NCBI GenBank assembly: GCA_964344305.1
Contig: CAYFMT010000013.1
Coordinates: forward strand, 9,452-73,451
Direction: 5' to 3'
Length of the DNA: 64,000 nucleotides
From: JABMOV01 sp964344305
GTDB taxonomy: Bacteria; Fidelibacterota; Marinisomatia; Marinisomatales; JABMOV01
The position numbers were made by a program, and so were the translations under genes. The notes below the pieces were generated by a model. That model saw only the letters and a program-made list of their open reading frames with translations. It made no database searches and had not been told where the DNA came from. Shown in pieces: positions 18,091-27,462 of the stretch. Every line of letters begins with the position of its first letter. The stretch's first letter is position 1.

Positions 18091-19395
18091 ATGGCCAATC
18101 CCCATATTAAAAAGGCTGATCCTGAACTGTACGATATCATGTCTCGGGAAATTGATCGCGAAGATCAAACTCTGGAGTTAATCGCATCTGAGAACTTTGT
18201 GAGTTATGCCGTCATGGAGACAGCCGGTGGCGTTATGACAAACAAATATGCTGAAGGTTATCCGGGTAAGCGATATTATGGTGGATGTGAATTCGTGGAT
18301 GCTGCCGAGGATTTGGCCAGGGATCGCGCCAAAGAATTGTTTGGTGCTGAATACGCCAATGTACAGCCTCATTCTGGTTCCCAGGCAAATATGGCTGCCT
18401 TAATGACATTTGCCAGTGTTGGCGATACAATCATGGGTCTGGATCTCGCACACGGTGGACATCTTACACATGGTAGTCCTGTAAATTTTTCCGGTCAATT
18501 ATATACTATTGTTTCCTACCAGGTTTCTGCAGACACGGGTCGTGTGGATCTGGATGCTGTCCGAGATTTGGCAAAGAAATCCAAACCGAAAGTCATTATT
18601 TGTGGAGGAAGTGCATATCCACGGTTTATCGAATTCGAAGGATTTCGCAGTATTGCCGATGAAGTGGGTGCTTTTCTCATGGCGGATATTGCTCATCCTT
18701 CCGGGTTGGTGGCGACGGGACTACACCCATCACCCATGCCATATTGTGATGTGGTGACCACTACAACGCACAAAACATTGCGCGGTCCAAGGGGCGGGAT
18801 GATTATGATGGGGAAAGACAGAGAAAATCCCTGGGGGAAGGTTGCACCGAAATCAGGACGTGTGAAGCAAGTATCAGAATTGCTGGACTCAACTGTCATG
18901 CCCGGTATCCAGGGCGGACCCCTTATGCACATTATAGCAGCCAAAGCCGTGGCATTCGGTGAAGCATTGAAGCCGGAATTCAAAGAATACACTCAAAACA
19001 TTGTCGACAATGCTCAGGCCATGGCAGAAGCATTTCTTGAAAGAGGGTATACCCTGGTATCAGGCGGTACAGATACCCATGTCATATTGATCGATTTAAC
19101 CAATAAGGATATTGCCGGTAAGCCTGCAGAAAAAGCCCTTGAAAGAGCCGGAATCACCGTCAATAAAAATATGGTTCCATTTGATAAACGGAGTCCGTTC
19201 ATTACAAGCGGCATTCGTGTGGGTACCCCAGCGGTTACTACACGCGGCATGGGAACAGACGAAATGAAAAACATCGTTCAATATATGGATGATGTTTTGA
19301 TGAACCATGACGATGAATCAACGATCACTCGTGTAAAGAACCAGGTATCTAAACTTTGTGGTCGGTTTCCTCTGTATGATAAATTGCACGATTAA
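18091..19395 (+). CDS. glyA: Serine hydroxymethyltransferase
   Basis: 434 residues. The PLP enzyme interconverts serine and glycine with tetrahydrofolate and supplies one-carbon units. Motifs: ELIASENFVS, NKYAEGYPGKRYYGGCE, VQPHSGSQANMA, and the Schiff-base lysine K228 in TTTTHKTLRGPRGG. The C-terminal ITSGIRVGTPAVTTRGM is typical. A clear Shine-Dalgarno (CGGGAGGA) stands 8 bases before the ATG. It lies between envelope genes and the TRAP transporter genes, with 24 bases before it and 5 bases after it. Confidence 0.97.
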   Translation: MANPHIKKADPELYDIMSREIDREDQTLELIASENFVSYAVMETAGGVMTNKYAEGYPGKRYYGGCEFVDAAEDLARDRAKELFGAEYANVQPHSGSQANMAALMTFASVGDTIMGLDLAHGGHLTHGSPVNFSGQLYTIVSYQVSADTGRVDLDAVRDLAKKSKPKVIICGGSAYPRFIEFEGFRSIADEVGAFLMADIAHPSGLVATGLHPSPMPYCDVVTTTTHKTLRGPRGGMIMMGKDRENPWGKVAPKSGRVKQVSELLDSTVMPGIQGGPLMHIIAAKAVAFGEALKPEFKEYTQNIVDNAQAMAEAFLERGYTLVSGGTDTHVILIDLTNKDIAGKPAEKALERAGITVNKNMVPFDKRSPFITSGIRVGTPAVTTRGMGTDEMKNIVQYMDDVLMNHDDESTITRVKNQVSKLCGRFPLYDKLHD

Positions 19396-19400
19396 TTGAT

Positions 19401-20312
19401 GTGAGAGTAAAAAGGATCACGCAATGGGGGATTTCCTTTTTAATTGTTTTAGCGGTTAGCTGCTCTCCATCAACTTACATTTCTAATAAAGTCGGCGAAA
19501 CATTCAAGTATGCCGGCCTTTCATATCAATCTGAAAATGATCCTATCCTTGTTCGTGAAGCATTCCCATTTAACCTGAAGACCCTTGATATCTTACTGGC
19601 GTCTGATCCGGAAAATGCCACATTGCTTTCCACGGCGTCCGGTGCTTATGCAATGTATGCATACGCATTTATCCTTGAAGATGCTGAACGGATTAGCGTC
19701 GAGGACTACACTGAAGGGAAAAAGCATTACAAGCGTGCCTTAAACCTATTCCAGAGATCAAAAGAATACGGGATAAGATCCATGGAAGTTGCTTACCCGA
19801 AATTCAGGGACATGCTGGAAACAAGATTGTCACCGGAAGAAACCAGCTTTACTGAATCAGATGTAGAAACAATGTACTGGTTGGCGGCATCAATAGCAGG
19901 GATGATCTCTGCCGGTAGTGGAAAACCTGAGTACCTCATTGATCTACCAAAAGTTGGGTGGTTGTTTGATAATGCACTCCATGTTAATCCTGATTGGAAT
20001 AATGGGGCGCTGTATACGGCCATGATTTCCTATTCCATGAGCAGGCCTGATGCAGATTCTAACGCAGAACAAATAGCAAGATCGTATTATTCAAAAGCAA
20101 TCAGCCTTTCCAGTGGGAACGATTGTAGCCCCTACCTGCGATTGGCGGAATCCGTTTCCGTGACAAATCAGGACAGGGAAGAGTTTATTGAATTGCTGAA
20201 CAAGACACTTGCCGTTGACGTGGATGCAAATCCTGGTATTCGTCTGGCCAACATCCTCGCGCAGGATAGAGCGACATGGCTATTAACACAAACTGAAGAA
20301 CTATTCTATTAA
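19401..20312 (+). CDS. TRAP transporter T-component lipoprotein (TatT-like)
   Basis: 303 residues from a GTG start (the overlapping ATG at 19399 is followed at once by a stop). Signal peptide SFLIVLAVS with lipobox AVSC (Cys21). The mature helical protein has TPR-like pairs (GKKHYKRALNLFQRSKEYGI, ARSYYSKAISLSSGNDCSPYLRLAESVSV) and the segment LLSTASGAYAMYAYAFI, consistent with the TRAP transporter T-component family. That periplasmic trimer associates with DctP-type receptors. The position directly before dctP strongly supports the call. Confidence 0.82.
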   Translation: MRVKRITQWGISFLIVLAVSCSPSTYISNKVGETFKYAGLSYQSENDPILVREAFPFNLKTLDILLASDPENATLLSTASGAYAMYAYAFILEDAERISVEDYTEGKKHYKRALNLFQRSKEYGIRSMEVAYPKFRDMLETRLSPEETSFTESDVETMYWLAASIAGMISAGSGKPEYLIDLPKVGWLFDNALHVNPDWNNGALYTAMISYSMSRPDADSNAEQIARSYYSKAISLSSGNDCSPYLRLAESVSVTNQDREEFIELLNKTLAVDVDANPGIRLANILAQDRATWLLTQTEELFY

Positions 20313-20315
20313 ACC

Positions 20316-21308
20316 ATGAAAAACAAACTATTAATACTCATTCTTGTTATTCTTCATACCGTCATTCTAGGGAAGCGGGTGGTCATAAAAATGGCCACAC
20401 TGGCACCGGAAGGAACTGAATGGCATGGAATGCTCGTTGAAATGGGTCAACGATGGAAAGAAGCAACAGATGGGGAAGTGATTTTAAGGATATATCCTAA
20501 TGGCGTGGTAGGCGATGAGAGGGACATGATCCGAAAAATGCGAATAGGGCAAATCCAGGCTGCCGCCATAACAACAGAAGGGTTATCCGAACTGAATCCG
20601 GATGTAAACGCCTTTATTATCCCAACACTTTTCAATGATTACGATGATGTGGATTATATTCGTTCTGAAATTGGTCCGGATCTGGAAAAGGGGATTCAAG
20701 AAAATGGGTTCAAACTGCTCTACTGGGCTGATGTAGGCTGGGCTTACTGGTTTGGAACCAAGCCCATACGCACTCCGGAAGATTTGAAACCAATGAAGAT
20801 TTTTACCTGGGCAGGGGATTTTAAAACCACTGAATTGTGGACCAGGGGTGGATTTCAATCGGTACCTCTGGCATCCATTGATGTTCTCTCCGGTCTCCAG
20901 ACAGGATTAATCAGTGCCCTGGGCACGAACCCGCTTGTGGCATTATCCATGCAGTGGTTTGGCGTGGCTAATCACATGAATGATCTGAAATGGGGGTTGT
21001 TGACTGCAGGGCTTGTGGTAGATGAGCGTGCCTGGAAAAAAATTAAACCAGAGCACCAAAAAGCCATTCTGGACATATCCCACGAAGTTGGGAAGGATCA
21101 TCAGGCATTTAATCGTCATAAAGACCAGGAAGCCATCGATGTGATGATGGAGCATGGCCTTGTGGTACATCAACTGACTGATGAAGAAAAGGAACAATGG
21201 AAACAGCTGGTTAAAAAATGGTATCCAAAACTGCGGGGCAGTTATGTTCCTGAAGAAATTTTCGATCGTGTGACTCGCCTGATGAATGAACGGAATCCAG
21301 ATAATTAA
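20316..21308 (+). CDS. dctP: TRAP transporter substrate-binding protein (DctP family)
   Basis: 330 residues with a signal peptide (LLILILVILHTVILG) and the DctP fold: KMATLAPEGTEWHG, GEVILRIYPNGVVGDERDMIRKMRIGQIQAA, GWAYWFGTKPIRTPEDLKPMKIFTW, and the GLISALGTNPLVAL hinge region. The usual Arg that clamps a carboxylate ligand cannot be pinned by eye; TRAP receptors of this subgroup often bind organic anions. The first gene of the transporter proper, between the T-component and the fused permease, which it overlaps by 23 bases. Confidence 0.93.
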   Translation: MKNKLLILILVILHTVILGKRVVIKMATLAPEGTEWHGMLVEMGQRWKEATDGEVILRIYPNGVVGDERDMIRKMRIGQIQAAAITTEGLSELNPDVNAFIIPTLFNDYDDVDYIRSEIGPDLEKGIQENGFKLLYWADVGWAYWFGTKPIRTPEDLKPMKIFTWAGDFKTTELWTRGGFQSVPLASIDVLSGLQTGLISALGTNPLVALSMQWFGVANHMNDLKWGLLTAGLVVDERAWKKIKPEHQKAILDISHEVGKDHQAFNRHKDQEAIDVMMEHGLVVHQLTDEEKEQWKQLVKKWYPKLRGSYVPEEIFDRVTRLMNERNPDN

Positions 21309-23103
21309 AGACAACTTCTATTCGATGTTTAGAAAAGCAGAGGATGGGATCACAATCCTGGTCTTTGTTTTTCTTGTATTTGTTCCCGCCTCCGAAACCA
21401 TTGCAAGGGTTTTCGGCACATCTCTATTACCTGCTTCACCCGTTGTGGTACAACACCTGACTTTATGGATTGGATTTGTTGGAGCTGTTCTGGCCACCAG
21501 AAAAGGGAAACTGCTTGCACTCACTACATCAACAATTTTCAAGCCCGGTGACGAATTCAAAGCAGGGATGTGGTTTGCCCAGGTTGTTTCAGTACTTGTA
21601 GTAGCCACACTGGCATACGGTGCAATAGAACTCGTGAGGGTTGAATATACCTATCCGATAGAAATCGTTCCAAATCTGCCAAGGTGGATTGCTCAGCTAA
21701 TCATGCCAATTGGGTTTATCGTCATAGCAATCCAAATGGCATTAATGAGCGGCAGAACATGGAAATACCCACTCTCATTCCTGCTGGTAGGAGTTATTTG
21801 GTATTTTGCCAACCAGCTGGATTTCCTTCATGACAGTTCACTATTTGTATGGTTTGGATTTGCAGGGATAAGCATTGCGCTATTGTTCGGAGCACCAATT
21901 TTTGTTGGACTCGGTGGGTTGGCTGCTCTGTTTTTCTGGTTTGATTATGTTCCTATATCGGCGATTTCGGCTGAAACATACAGGATTGTGGTTTCACCAT
22001 CACTTCCCACTATCCCATTATTTACACTGGCAGGGTACCTGTTGGCGCATTCAAAGGCATCTGAGAGAATGATGCACGTGTTTCGAGCGGTGTTTGGTTG
22101 GATCCCAGGTGGAACGCCAATTATGGTGGTATTACTCAGTGGGTTTTTCACAGCCTTAACGGGAGGATCGGGCGTAACCATTCTGGCACTGGGTGGCTTG
22201 TTGTATCCCATGCTGCGCAAAGAGGGCTATTCTGAGCTGTTTTCTATTGGGTTAATTACTGTTTCAGGTTCCGTTGGACTACTATTTCCACCAAGCCTTC
22301 CAGCAATTGTTTATGGGGTAACAGCCGGTGTGTCCGTACGGGATGTATTTATTGGTGGATTTGTTCCAGGGCTTTTCCTCCTGGTCTTTATTTCGGGTTG
22401 GGCGGTCTATCAGGAGAAGGCTCAGGGTATCAAGAGGGAACGATTCGAATGGATTAACATTGGGAAGGCACTGGTAGCAGCAAAATGGGAAGCTATTATT
22501 CCCGGTCTCATCCTCCTTGGAATTTTTAGTGGGTTTACGACACTTGTGGAAACGGCTGCCCTGGCAGTGGTCTATATTCTTCTGGTAGAAATTTATATCT
22601 ACCGTGACTTATCCTGGAAAAGCATCCCTGATATTGTCCTTGAGTGTGCATCCTTGATTGGAGGAGTGTTGATTATCCTTGGGGTCGCTATGGGCTTGAC
22701 AAGCTATCTGGTGGATGCGCAAATCCCGTATATCCTGTCGGAATGGGTCAAAACATTTTTTACGTCTAAATACGCATTTCTGCTTGCATTGAACATCATT
22801 CTTCTTGCTATTGGATGTTTGATGGATATTTTCTCTGCAATTATTGTTATCGTCCCCCTGATTGCACCCCTTGGAGCACATTTTGGGATTCACCCTGTAC
22901 ATCTTGCTGTAATTTTCATCGCCAATCTTGAACTGGGCTTCCTGACACCACCGGTGGGCATGAACCTGTTTTTATCCGCTTACCGATTTAACAAAACCAT
23001 GCCGGAGTTGTACAAAGCGACTTGGCCGTTTTTTATTGTTCGATTCATTGCCGTTTTGTGTATCACCTATATCCCGTTTTTAACACTCTGGCTCATTAGA
23101 TAA
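21286..23103 (+). CDS. TRAP transporter fused small and large permease (DctQ-DctM)
   Basis: 605 residues. The first roughly 160 form a DctQ-like four-helix membrane domain (VFLVFVPASETIARVFG, VVVQHLTLWIGFVGAVLATRKGKLLAL). The remainder is DctM-like with about twelve helices, including LFGAPIFVGLGGLAALFFW, SPSLPTIPLFTLAGYLLAHSKASERMM, GGSGVTILALGG, GLLFPPSLPAIVYG and LGFLTPPVGMNLFLSAYRFN. The permease catalyses Na+-driven uptake of the DctP ligand. It starts 23 bases inside dctP. It is the last gene of this unit; 162 bases of non-coding sequence follow. Confidence 0.92.
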   Translation: MNGIQIIKDNFYSMFRKAEDGITILVFVFLVFVPASETIARVFGTSLLPASPVVVQHLTLWIGFVGAVLATRKGKLLALTTSTIFKPGDEFKAGMWFAQVVSVLVVATLAYGAIELVRVEYTYPIEIVPNLPRWIAQLIMPIGFIVIAIQMALMSGRTWKYPLSFLLVGVIWYFANQLDFLHDSSLFVWFGFAGISIALLFGAPIFVGLGGLAALFFWFDYVPISAISAETYRIVVSPSLPTIPLFTLAGYLLAHSKASERMMHVFRAVFGWIPGGTPIMVVLLSGFFTALTGGSGVTILALGGLLYPMLRKEGYSELFSIGLITVSGSVGLLFPPSLPAIVYGVTAGVSVRDVFIGGFVPGLFLLVFISGWAVYQEKAQGIKRERFEWINIGKALVAAKWEAIIPGLILLGIFSGFTTLVETAALAVVYILLVEIYIYRDLSWKSIPDIVLECASLIGGVLIILGVAMGLTSYLVDAQIPYILSEWVKTFFTSKYAFLLALNIILLAIGCLMDIFSAIIVIVPLIAPLGAHFGIHPVHLAVIFIANLELGFLTPPVGMNLFLSAYRFNKTMPELYKATWPFFIVRFIAVLCITYIPFLTLWLIR

Positions 23104-23217
23104 TTCAATTTGGTGGGAACTATCACAGGTTGGGAATCATTCCTTGATAGAGCGACGAGCAGGAGATATATTCGCCGGCTGATAATAAGGAGTAGTTAAT
23201 AGATTAATGTTATCATC

Positions 23218-23236
23218 TGGGATTGTTGTTATCCCA
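23218..23236 (+). promoter_or_regulatory. Short hairpin in the leader before the PorV-like gene
   Basis: In the 162-base gap after the TRAP permease, TGGGAT (23218-23223) and ATCCCA (23231-23236) can pair as a 6-bp stem with a 7-base loop, about 30 bases before the ATG at 23266. No T-tract follows, so it is not a typical terminator. The rest of the gap (23104-23217) shows no gene and no promoter I would defend. It may be a 5' leader element. Confidence 0.3.
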
Positions 23237-23265
23237 CACCATAGAAAAAACATTGGAGAACGAAC

Positions 23266-24609
23266 ATGAAGCGAATTTCCATCATATTCGCACTACTACT
23301 TATTACGTCATCCTCGATAGTCTATCCGCAAAGCGAAGCAGGGGCCATCTTCCTCCTAATCGCTCCTGGAGCCCGCGCAGGTGGAATGGGGGAAGCCCAG
23401 GTAGCCCTGGCGGATGATGCCTATGCCAGTTACTGGAATCCAGCAGGACTCGGTTTTCTGAAAGGATCCGAATTTGGATTTATGCACGTCAACTGGCTCC
23501 CTAATCTTGCCGATGATATTTACTACGAATTCTTTGCCGGAAGGCATCATATTCCCATGCTGGGTACCGTTGGGGGACACGTTATTTTTCTGAACCTGGG
23601 AGAACAAAATCGAACGGATGAAGAAGGAAATAACCTCGGGACATTCACAAGTTACATGATGGCCGTTACCGGATCCTACAGCACATTACTATCGCAAAAG
23701 TCATCCCTGGGGATCAATGCAAAAGTCTCTTATCAGCATCTGGCAGAAATTGGTGCCGGTGCAGAAAAAGGGAAAGGTACTTCCATCGACTTCGGATTTG
23801 ATATTGGTTACTTGAACAAATCATTTCTTACGGACAGAATAACCCTCGGACTGACTGTTTCCAATATAGGCCCTAAAGTGGATTTTATTGATCCTGCTCA
23901 GGGTGACCCCCAACCAACGAACCTGACACTGGGGTTGAATTATAAACTCATCGATTCTGAATACAATAAATTGAGCATTGTTTATGATTTGAATAAAATG
24001 CTCGTTTCGGCCTATCCTGATATGGACTGGGATGGCGATTACCGTGTAGGTGGGTATGACAGTGACGGAAATTTCACACCAGAAGGTGAGTACAATGCCG
24101 ATGGTCAGCTTGAAGTAACCCATAAGGATCCCATCTATCTCGCATTGTTTACATCATGGTTTAATGACTGGTTGCTTGGTGGTGATATCGACCTTGGTAA
24201 TGGAGGCGATGGGGACCGCCAGATTGGTGGGTATAAATGGCAGGACTTGAATGGCGATGGTGAAAAAGATGACGATGAATGGGTTGCAACCGATGATATT
24301 GAACCCGGTGATGATGGATGGGGAGAATACAATGAATACGGTGAACTGGAAGTCGGTTCAGGTGATGCCCGTACCATCATGGACGAGATTGATAAACTTA
24401 TTCACAACATAGGTTTTGAATACTGGTATTCAAGTTATTTTGCGATTCGAGGGGGATTGATTTATGATAAAACCGGCAAGATCACCAATCCGACGTTTGG
24501 GGTTGGTCTACGATTTGCAGATTATGGTTTTGACTTCGGATATATTTCCGGTGCACCGGGCCATCCATTGACCAATACAATGCGTTTTTCATTGAATTGG
24601 GTCTTTTAA
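23266..24609 (+). CDS. PorV/PorQ family outer-membrane protein with Asp-rich insertion
   Basis: 447 residues. Signal peptide (SIIFALLLITSSSIVYPQ) then the diagnostic PorV N-terminus LIAPGARAGGMGEAQVALADDAYASYWNPAGL. Barrel strands alternate to a C-terminal strand NTMRFSLNWVF, a good outer-membrane ending. PorV shuttles type IX secretion substrates for surface attachment, and other members are fatty-acid-type porins. An unusual acidic stretch (about 248-370) interrupts the barrel and contains EF-hand/dockerin-like calcium loops (DLNGDGEKDDDE, also DWDGDYRVGG and DSDGNF). A good Shine-Dalgarno (TTGGAG) precedes the ATG. It is followed by a T9SS-tailed secreted protein, which fits a secretion role. 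Confidence 0.82.
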   Translation: MKRISIIFALLLITSSSIVYPQSEAGAIFLLIAPGARAGGMGEAQVALADDAYASYWNPAGLGFLKGSEFGFMHVNWLPNLADDIYYEFFAGRHHIPMLGTVGGHVIFLNLGEQNRTDEEGNNLGTFTSYMMAVTGSYSTLLSQKSSLGINAKVSYQHLAEIGAGAEKGKGTSIDFGFDIGYLNKSFLTDRITLGLTVSNIGPKVDFIDPAQGDPQPTNLTLGLNYKLIDSEYNKLSIVYDLNKMLVSAYPDMDWDGDYRVGGYDSDGNFTPEGEYNADGQLEVTHKDPIYLALFTSWFNDWLLGGDIDLGNGGDGDRQIGGYKWQDLNGDGEKDDDEWVATDDIEPGDDGWGEYNEYGELEVGSGDARTIMDEIDKLIHNIGFEYWYSSYFAIRGGLIYDKTGKITNPTFGVGLRFADYGFDFGYISGAPGHPLTNTMRFSLNWVF

Positions 24610-24635
24610 TTCCTACTGTATAAACGAATCATCAC

Positions 24636-27452
24636 ATGAATATCGTGAGGCGATACATAGCTGTCATCCTCCTGGGTAGTGTTTCATTTATCTATGCTGA
24701 TATAAAAGGGGATATCCGAATAGGAGCTATTCGCGTTGAGTTTCAGGTGGATGATTCTCCTGGTACCAGCGGTAACGGGACATTTTTAACATCCAATGAC
24801 ACAATATTTTGTGGAAAATACACTATCGATCCACCACCACATAATCGAGACTATTTCCTGGCTCAGCTTCACGCCATTGATAATTATTATACTCGAGTTT
24901 CACATGGCCAACTGACCGTGGACATCGTGCAATCGAATGTATTTCCTTCAGGTTCTATGGATACGTATGTACTCCCGAATACCATGGATTATTACCAGCC
25001 TTATGGTGAAGAGGATATCCATGAAGAACGTATCACTCACCTTTTTAAAGATGCAGTCCAGATTGCTTTTGACACCGATGGAATAGATTTTTCCCAGTTT
25101 GACCTGATTGTGGTATTCCACGCAGGAGTTGGACAGGATTTTGCACTTCCATTTCTGGACCCCACACCTGAAGATATCCCCTCCACATTTGTAGATAATG
25201 ACATGATCCAAACACACCTTGGGGTTCCAGCCATTTCGCTCGGACAATCAAGTATCGCCAAGGGAATCATTCTACCTGAGACACAAAATCATCTATTGTT
25301 TGATGATCTGGAATCATCTTTTGGCACGGACTTTTCTTCCTGTGATTATCAGTTTGGATTGACCGGTACATTTGCTCTCATGATGGGATTTGCCCTGGGT
25401 TTACCCCCTCTCTGGGATATTGAATCTGGAGAAAGCGGGATTGGTGTATTTGGTCTCATGGATCAGGGATCCAATAATGGACGTGGCATGGTACCGGCTC
25501 CTCCTGATGCATGGACTCGGTATTTTGCCGGGTGGGAGACACCTGAGATTGATTCTTTGGGTGAAACCGTTCATATTGTGCGTAGAGATTCAGGGAATTC
25601 ACATCTAGTCAATGTGGATGGGGATGAATACTATCTGATAGAGAACCGAATCAATCATTTTCGCCCTGGTGTTTCCATCGATTCCCTTCGCTATCGAATT
25701 TGGGAAGAGACAGATGAATACCCGGCATATGTAAAAGTGTTATTCGACTCTGTAAATATTGAATTCGATTCCACCGGTGTTGTGACGAACATTCCAGGAT
25801 ACGATATTGGTTTACCAAATTCAGGTTTACTCATCTGGCATATTGATGAAAACATTATCCAGGGTGGGATTGAAGACTACAAGATAAATGCCAATCCATC
25901 CAACCGTGGTGTAGATCTTGTAGAAGCTGATGGTGCAAAAGATATTGGATTTCCATCCATCTTTCCATTTAACGACCCTTCTGCAGGGTATTTTGCAGAC
26001 ATGTGGTATAAGGGTAATGGCGAGTATGTTCGGTTCAATCCTGATAAGAAAGGGGACTACCCGGAATTTGGTCCCTATACAATTCCAAATACGCAAAATA
26101 ATGAAGGATCAGCCACTTATATTCGTATTGATTCAATCAGTACAGCGTCAGATACCATGTTTTATGTTGTGAGGAATGCTTTTATTCCACCGGGTTTTCC
26201 CGTGGATTCAAAAGTCATTGAATTTCAAACGGATATCGATTCCGATGGAAATATAGACTTTCTGGTGGTAGAAGGTGACCTGACTATTACTGATGATCCA
26301 CTAAAGGCTGGTCAGGCGTTTCATCAATTTTCATCAATTACTTTTGATGTTGTACTTACGGGGTTGTCACAAATCCATAAGTCAATTGGTATTGTTGAAA
26401 CCATCATGGATTCTCTTCGCATGTCCGTGTATTCATTTCCTGGAGGTACCCCGGTACTTGATTGGAATAAGACCATTAAGGATCCGGGATTGATTTCTAT
26501 TTCTGGATCAAATAATGATCCTTTTATCGTGGTTTATACTGAGAATGAGAAGATCACCTGCGATGGTTCATCAATAGAAATAGAGGCATTTAATGGTTAC
26601 AAAACGATTCAATCCACAGTGACCATTGAAAATTCGGATGTTCATAATACAGCGTCCATTGATAACACAGGAAAGCTAAGTATTAATGGCAATGATGTTG
26701 AAAGTACGGCTCAGTTCAAGAATGTGGCAGCAGTTGACCTGGATTTGGATCGTGATATAGAGTTTGTCGCGATCACATATGATAACAAACTATATGGGTT
26801 TCATGAGAATGGGACTTTTGTCGCTGGTTTTCCTGAGAGTATCGAAAATGCTGAAACATTTCTTCTCGGGAATTTAATAGGGGATGAGCATCCAGAAATA
26901 GTGGTACAAAATAGTGATTTCGATTTAATTGTTTATAACTGGAAAGGTGAACTCCAGTACTTCCTGGGAAATCCTGAAAATTCACCACTGATACAATTGG
27001 GTGTTTACAAGGAAAAACATGCAATATGGACGTCTGATGCTGTTTGGATATTTGACGCTCTGGATGAATCAACACTTCAAAACTCCTGGTCATTTTCAGG
27101 ACAAAATCCGGGAAGAACCAATAAACTGGTTCTGACATTTGATACATCCATCGCATCGGGTGAATCATTGATGGATAAAAGTCGAACATATGCCTATCCA
27201 AACCCATCGGAAAATGGAGCTGTCAAAATTCGAGTTGAAAATGGAATAGCAGATCACCTGTCTTGTGAAATATTTGATATTGCCGGGTATTTTGTTAAAA
27301 AGCTCACCATGGAAAACCCTGTGGTACATGAACCAAATGAAATTCTGTGGAATGTAGAAGGCATGGAGCCGGGCATTTATTTTGCAAAAGTGACAGCCAC
27401 AAATGGAAGCAAGTCAGATTCCAAAATTTTGCGTATTGGAATTATCGAATAG
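24636..27452 (+). CDS. Secreted M6-metalloprotease-like protein without zinc motif, with T9SS type A sorting domain
   Basis: 938 residues. Signal peptide at 1-21. Residues about 25-480 follow the M6 (immune inhibitor A-like) layout: a lead-in of secreted M6 type (RVEFQVDDSPGT), then LGLPPLWDIESGESGIGVFGLMDQGSNNGRG and PDAWTRYFAGW. Where the family has H-E-F-G-H before LGLP, this protein reads L248-M-M-G-F252, so both His ligands and the Glu are gone and proteolysis is not expected. Middle repeats (VDLDLDRDIEFVAI, GNLIGDEHPEIVV) resemble FG-GAP/VCBS propeller blades. The C-terminal roughly 85 residues are a type IX secretion sorting domain starting at YAYPNPSENG and ending in a Gly-x-Tyr-Phe-x-Lys-Val strand. 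Predicted to be exported to the cell surface by T9SS. Confidence 0.78.
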   Translation: MNIVRRYIAVILLGSVSFIYADIKGDIRIGAIRVEFQVDDSPGTSGNGTFLTSNDTIFCGKYTIDPPPHNRDYFLAQLHAIDNYYTRVSHGQLTVDIVQSNVFPSGSMDTYVLPNTMDYYQPYGEEDIHEERITHLFKDAVQIAFDTDGIDFSQFDLIVVFHAGVGQDFALPFLDPTPEDIPSTFVDNDMIQTHLGVPAISLGQSSIAKGIILPETQNHLLFDDLESSFGTDFSSCDYQFGLTGTFALMMGFALGLPPLWDIESGESGIGVFGLMDQGSNNGRGMVPAPPDAWTRYFAGWETPEIDSLGETVHIVRRDSGNSHLVNVDGDEYYLIENRINHFRPGVSIDSLRYRIWEETDEYPAYVKVLFDSVNIEFDSTGVVTNIPGYDIGLPNSGLLIWHIDENIIQGGIEDYKINANPSNRGVDLVEADGAKDIGFPSIFPFNDPSAGYFADMWYKGNGEYVRFNPDKKGDYPEFGPYTIPNTQNNEGSATYIRIDSISTASDTMFYVVRNAFIPPGFPVDSKVIEFQTDIDSDGNIDFLVVEGDLTITDDPLKAGQAFHQFSSITFDVVLTGLSQIHKSIGIVETIMDSLRMSVYSFPGGTPVLDWNKTIKDPGLISISGSNNDPFIVVYTENEKITCDGSSIEIEAFNGYKTIQSTVTIENSDVHNTASIDNTGKLSINGNDVESTAQFKNVAAVDLDLDRDIEFVAITYDNKLYGFHENGTFVAGFPESIENAETFLLGNLIGDEHPEIVVQNSDFDLIVYNWKGELQYFLGNPENSPLIQLGVYKEKHAIWTSDAVWIFDALDESTLQNSWSFSGQNPGRTNKLVLTFDTSIASGESLMDKSRTYAYPNPSENGAVKIRVENGIADHLSCEIFDIAGYFVKKLTMENPVVHEPNEILWNVEGMEPGIYFAKVTATNGSKSDSKILRIGIIE

Positions 27453-27462
27453 CCATTACACC

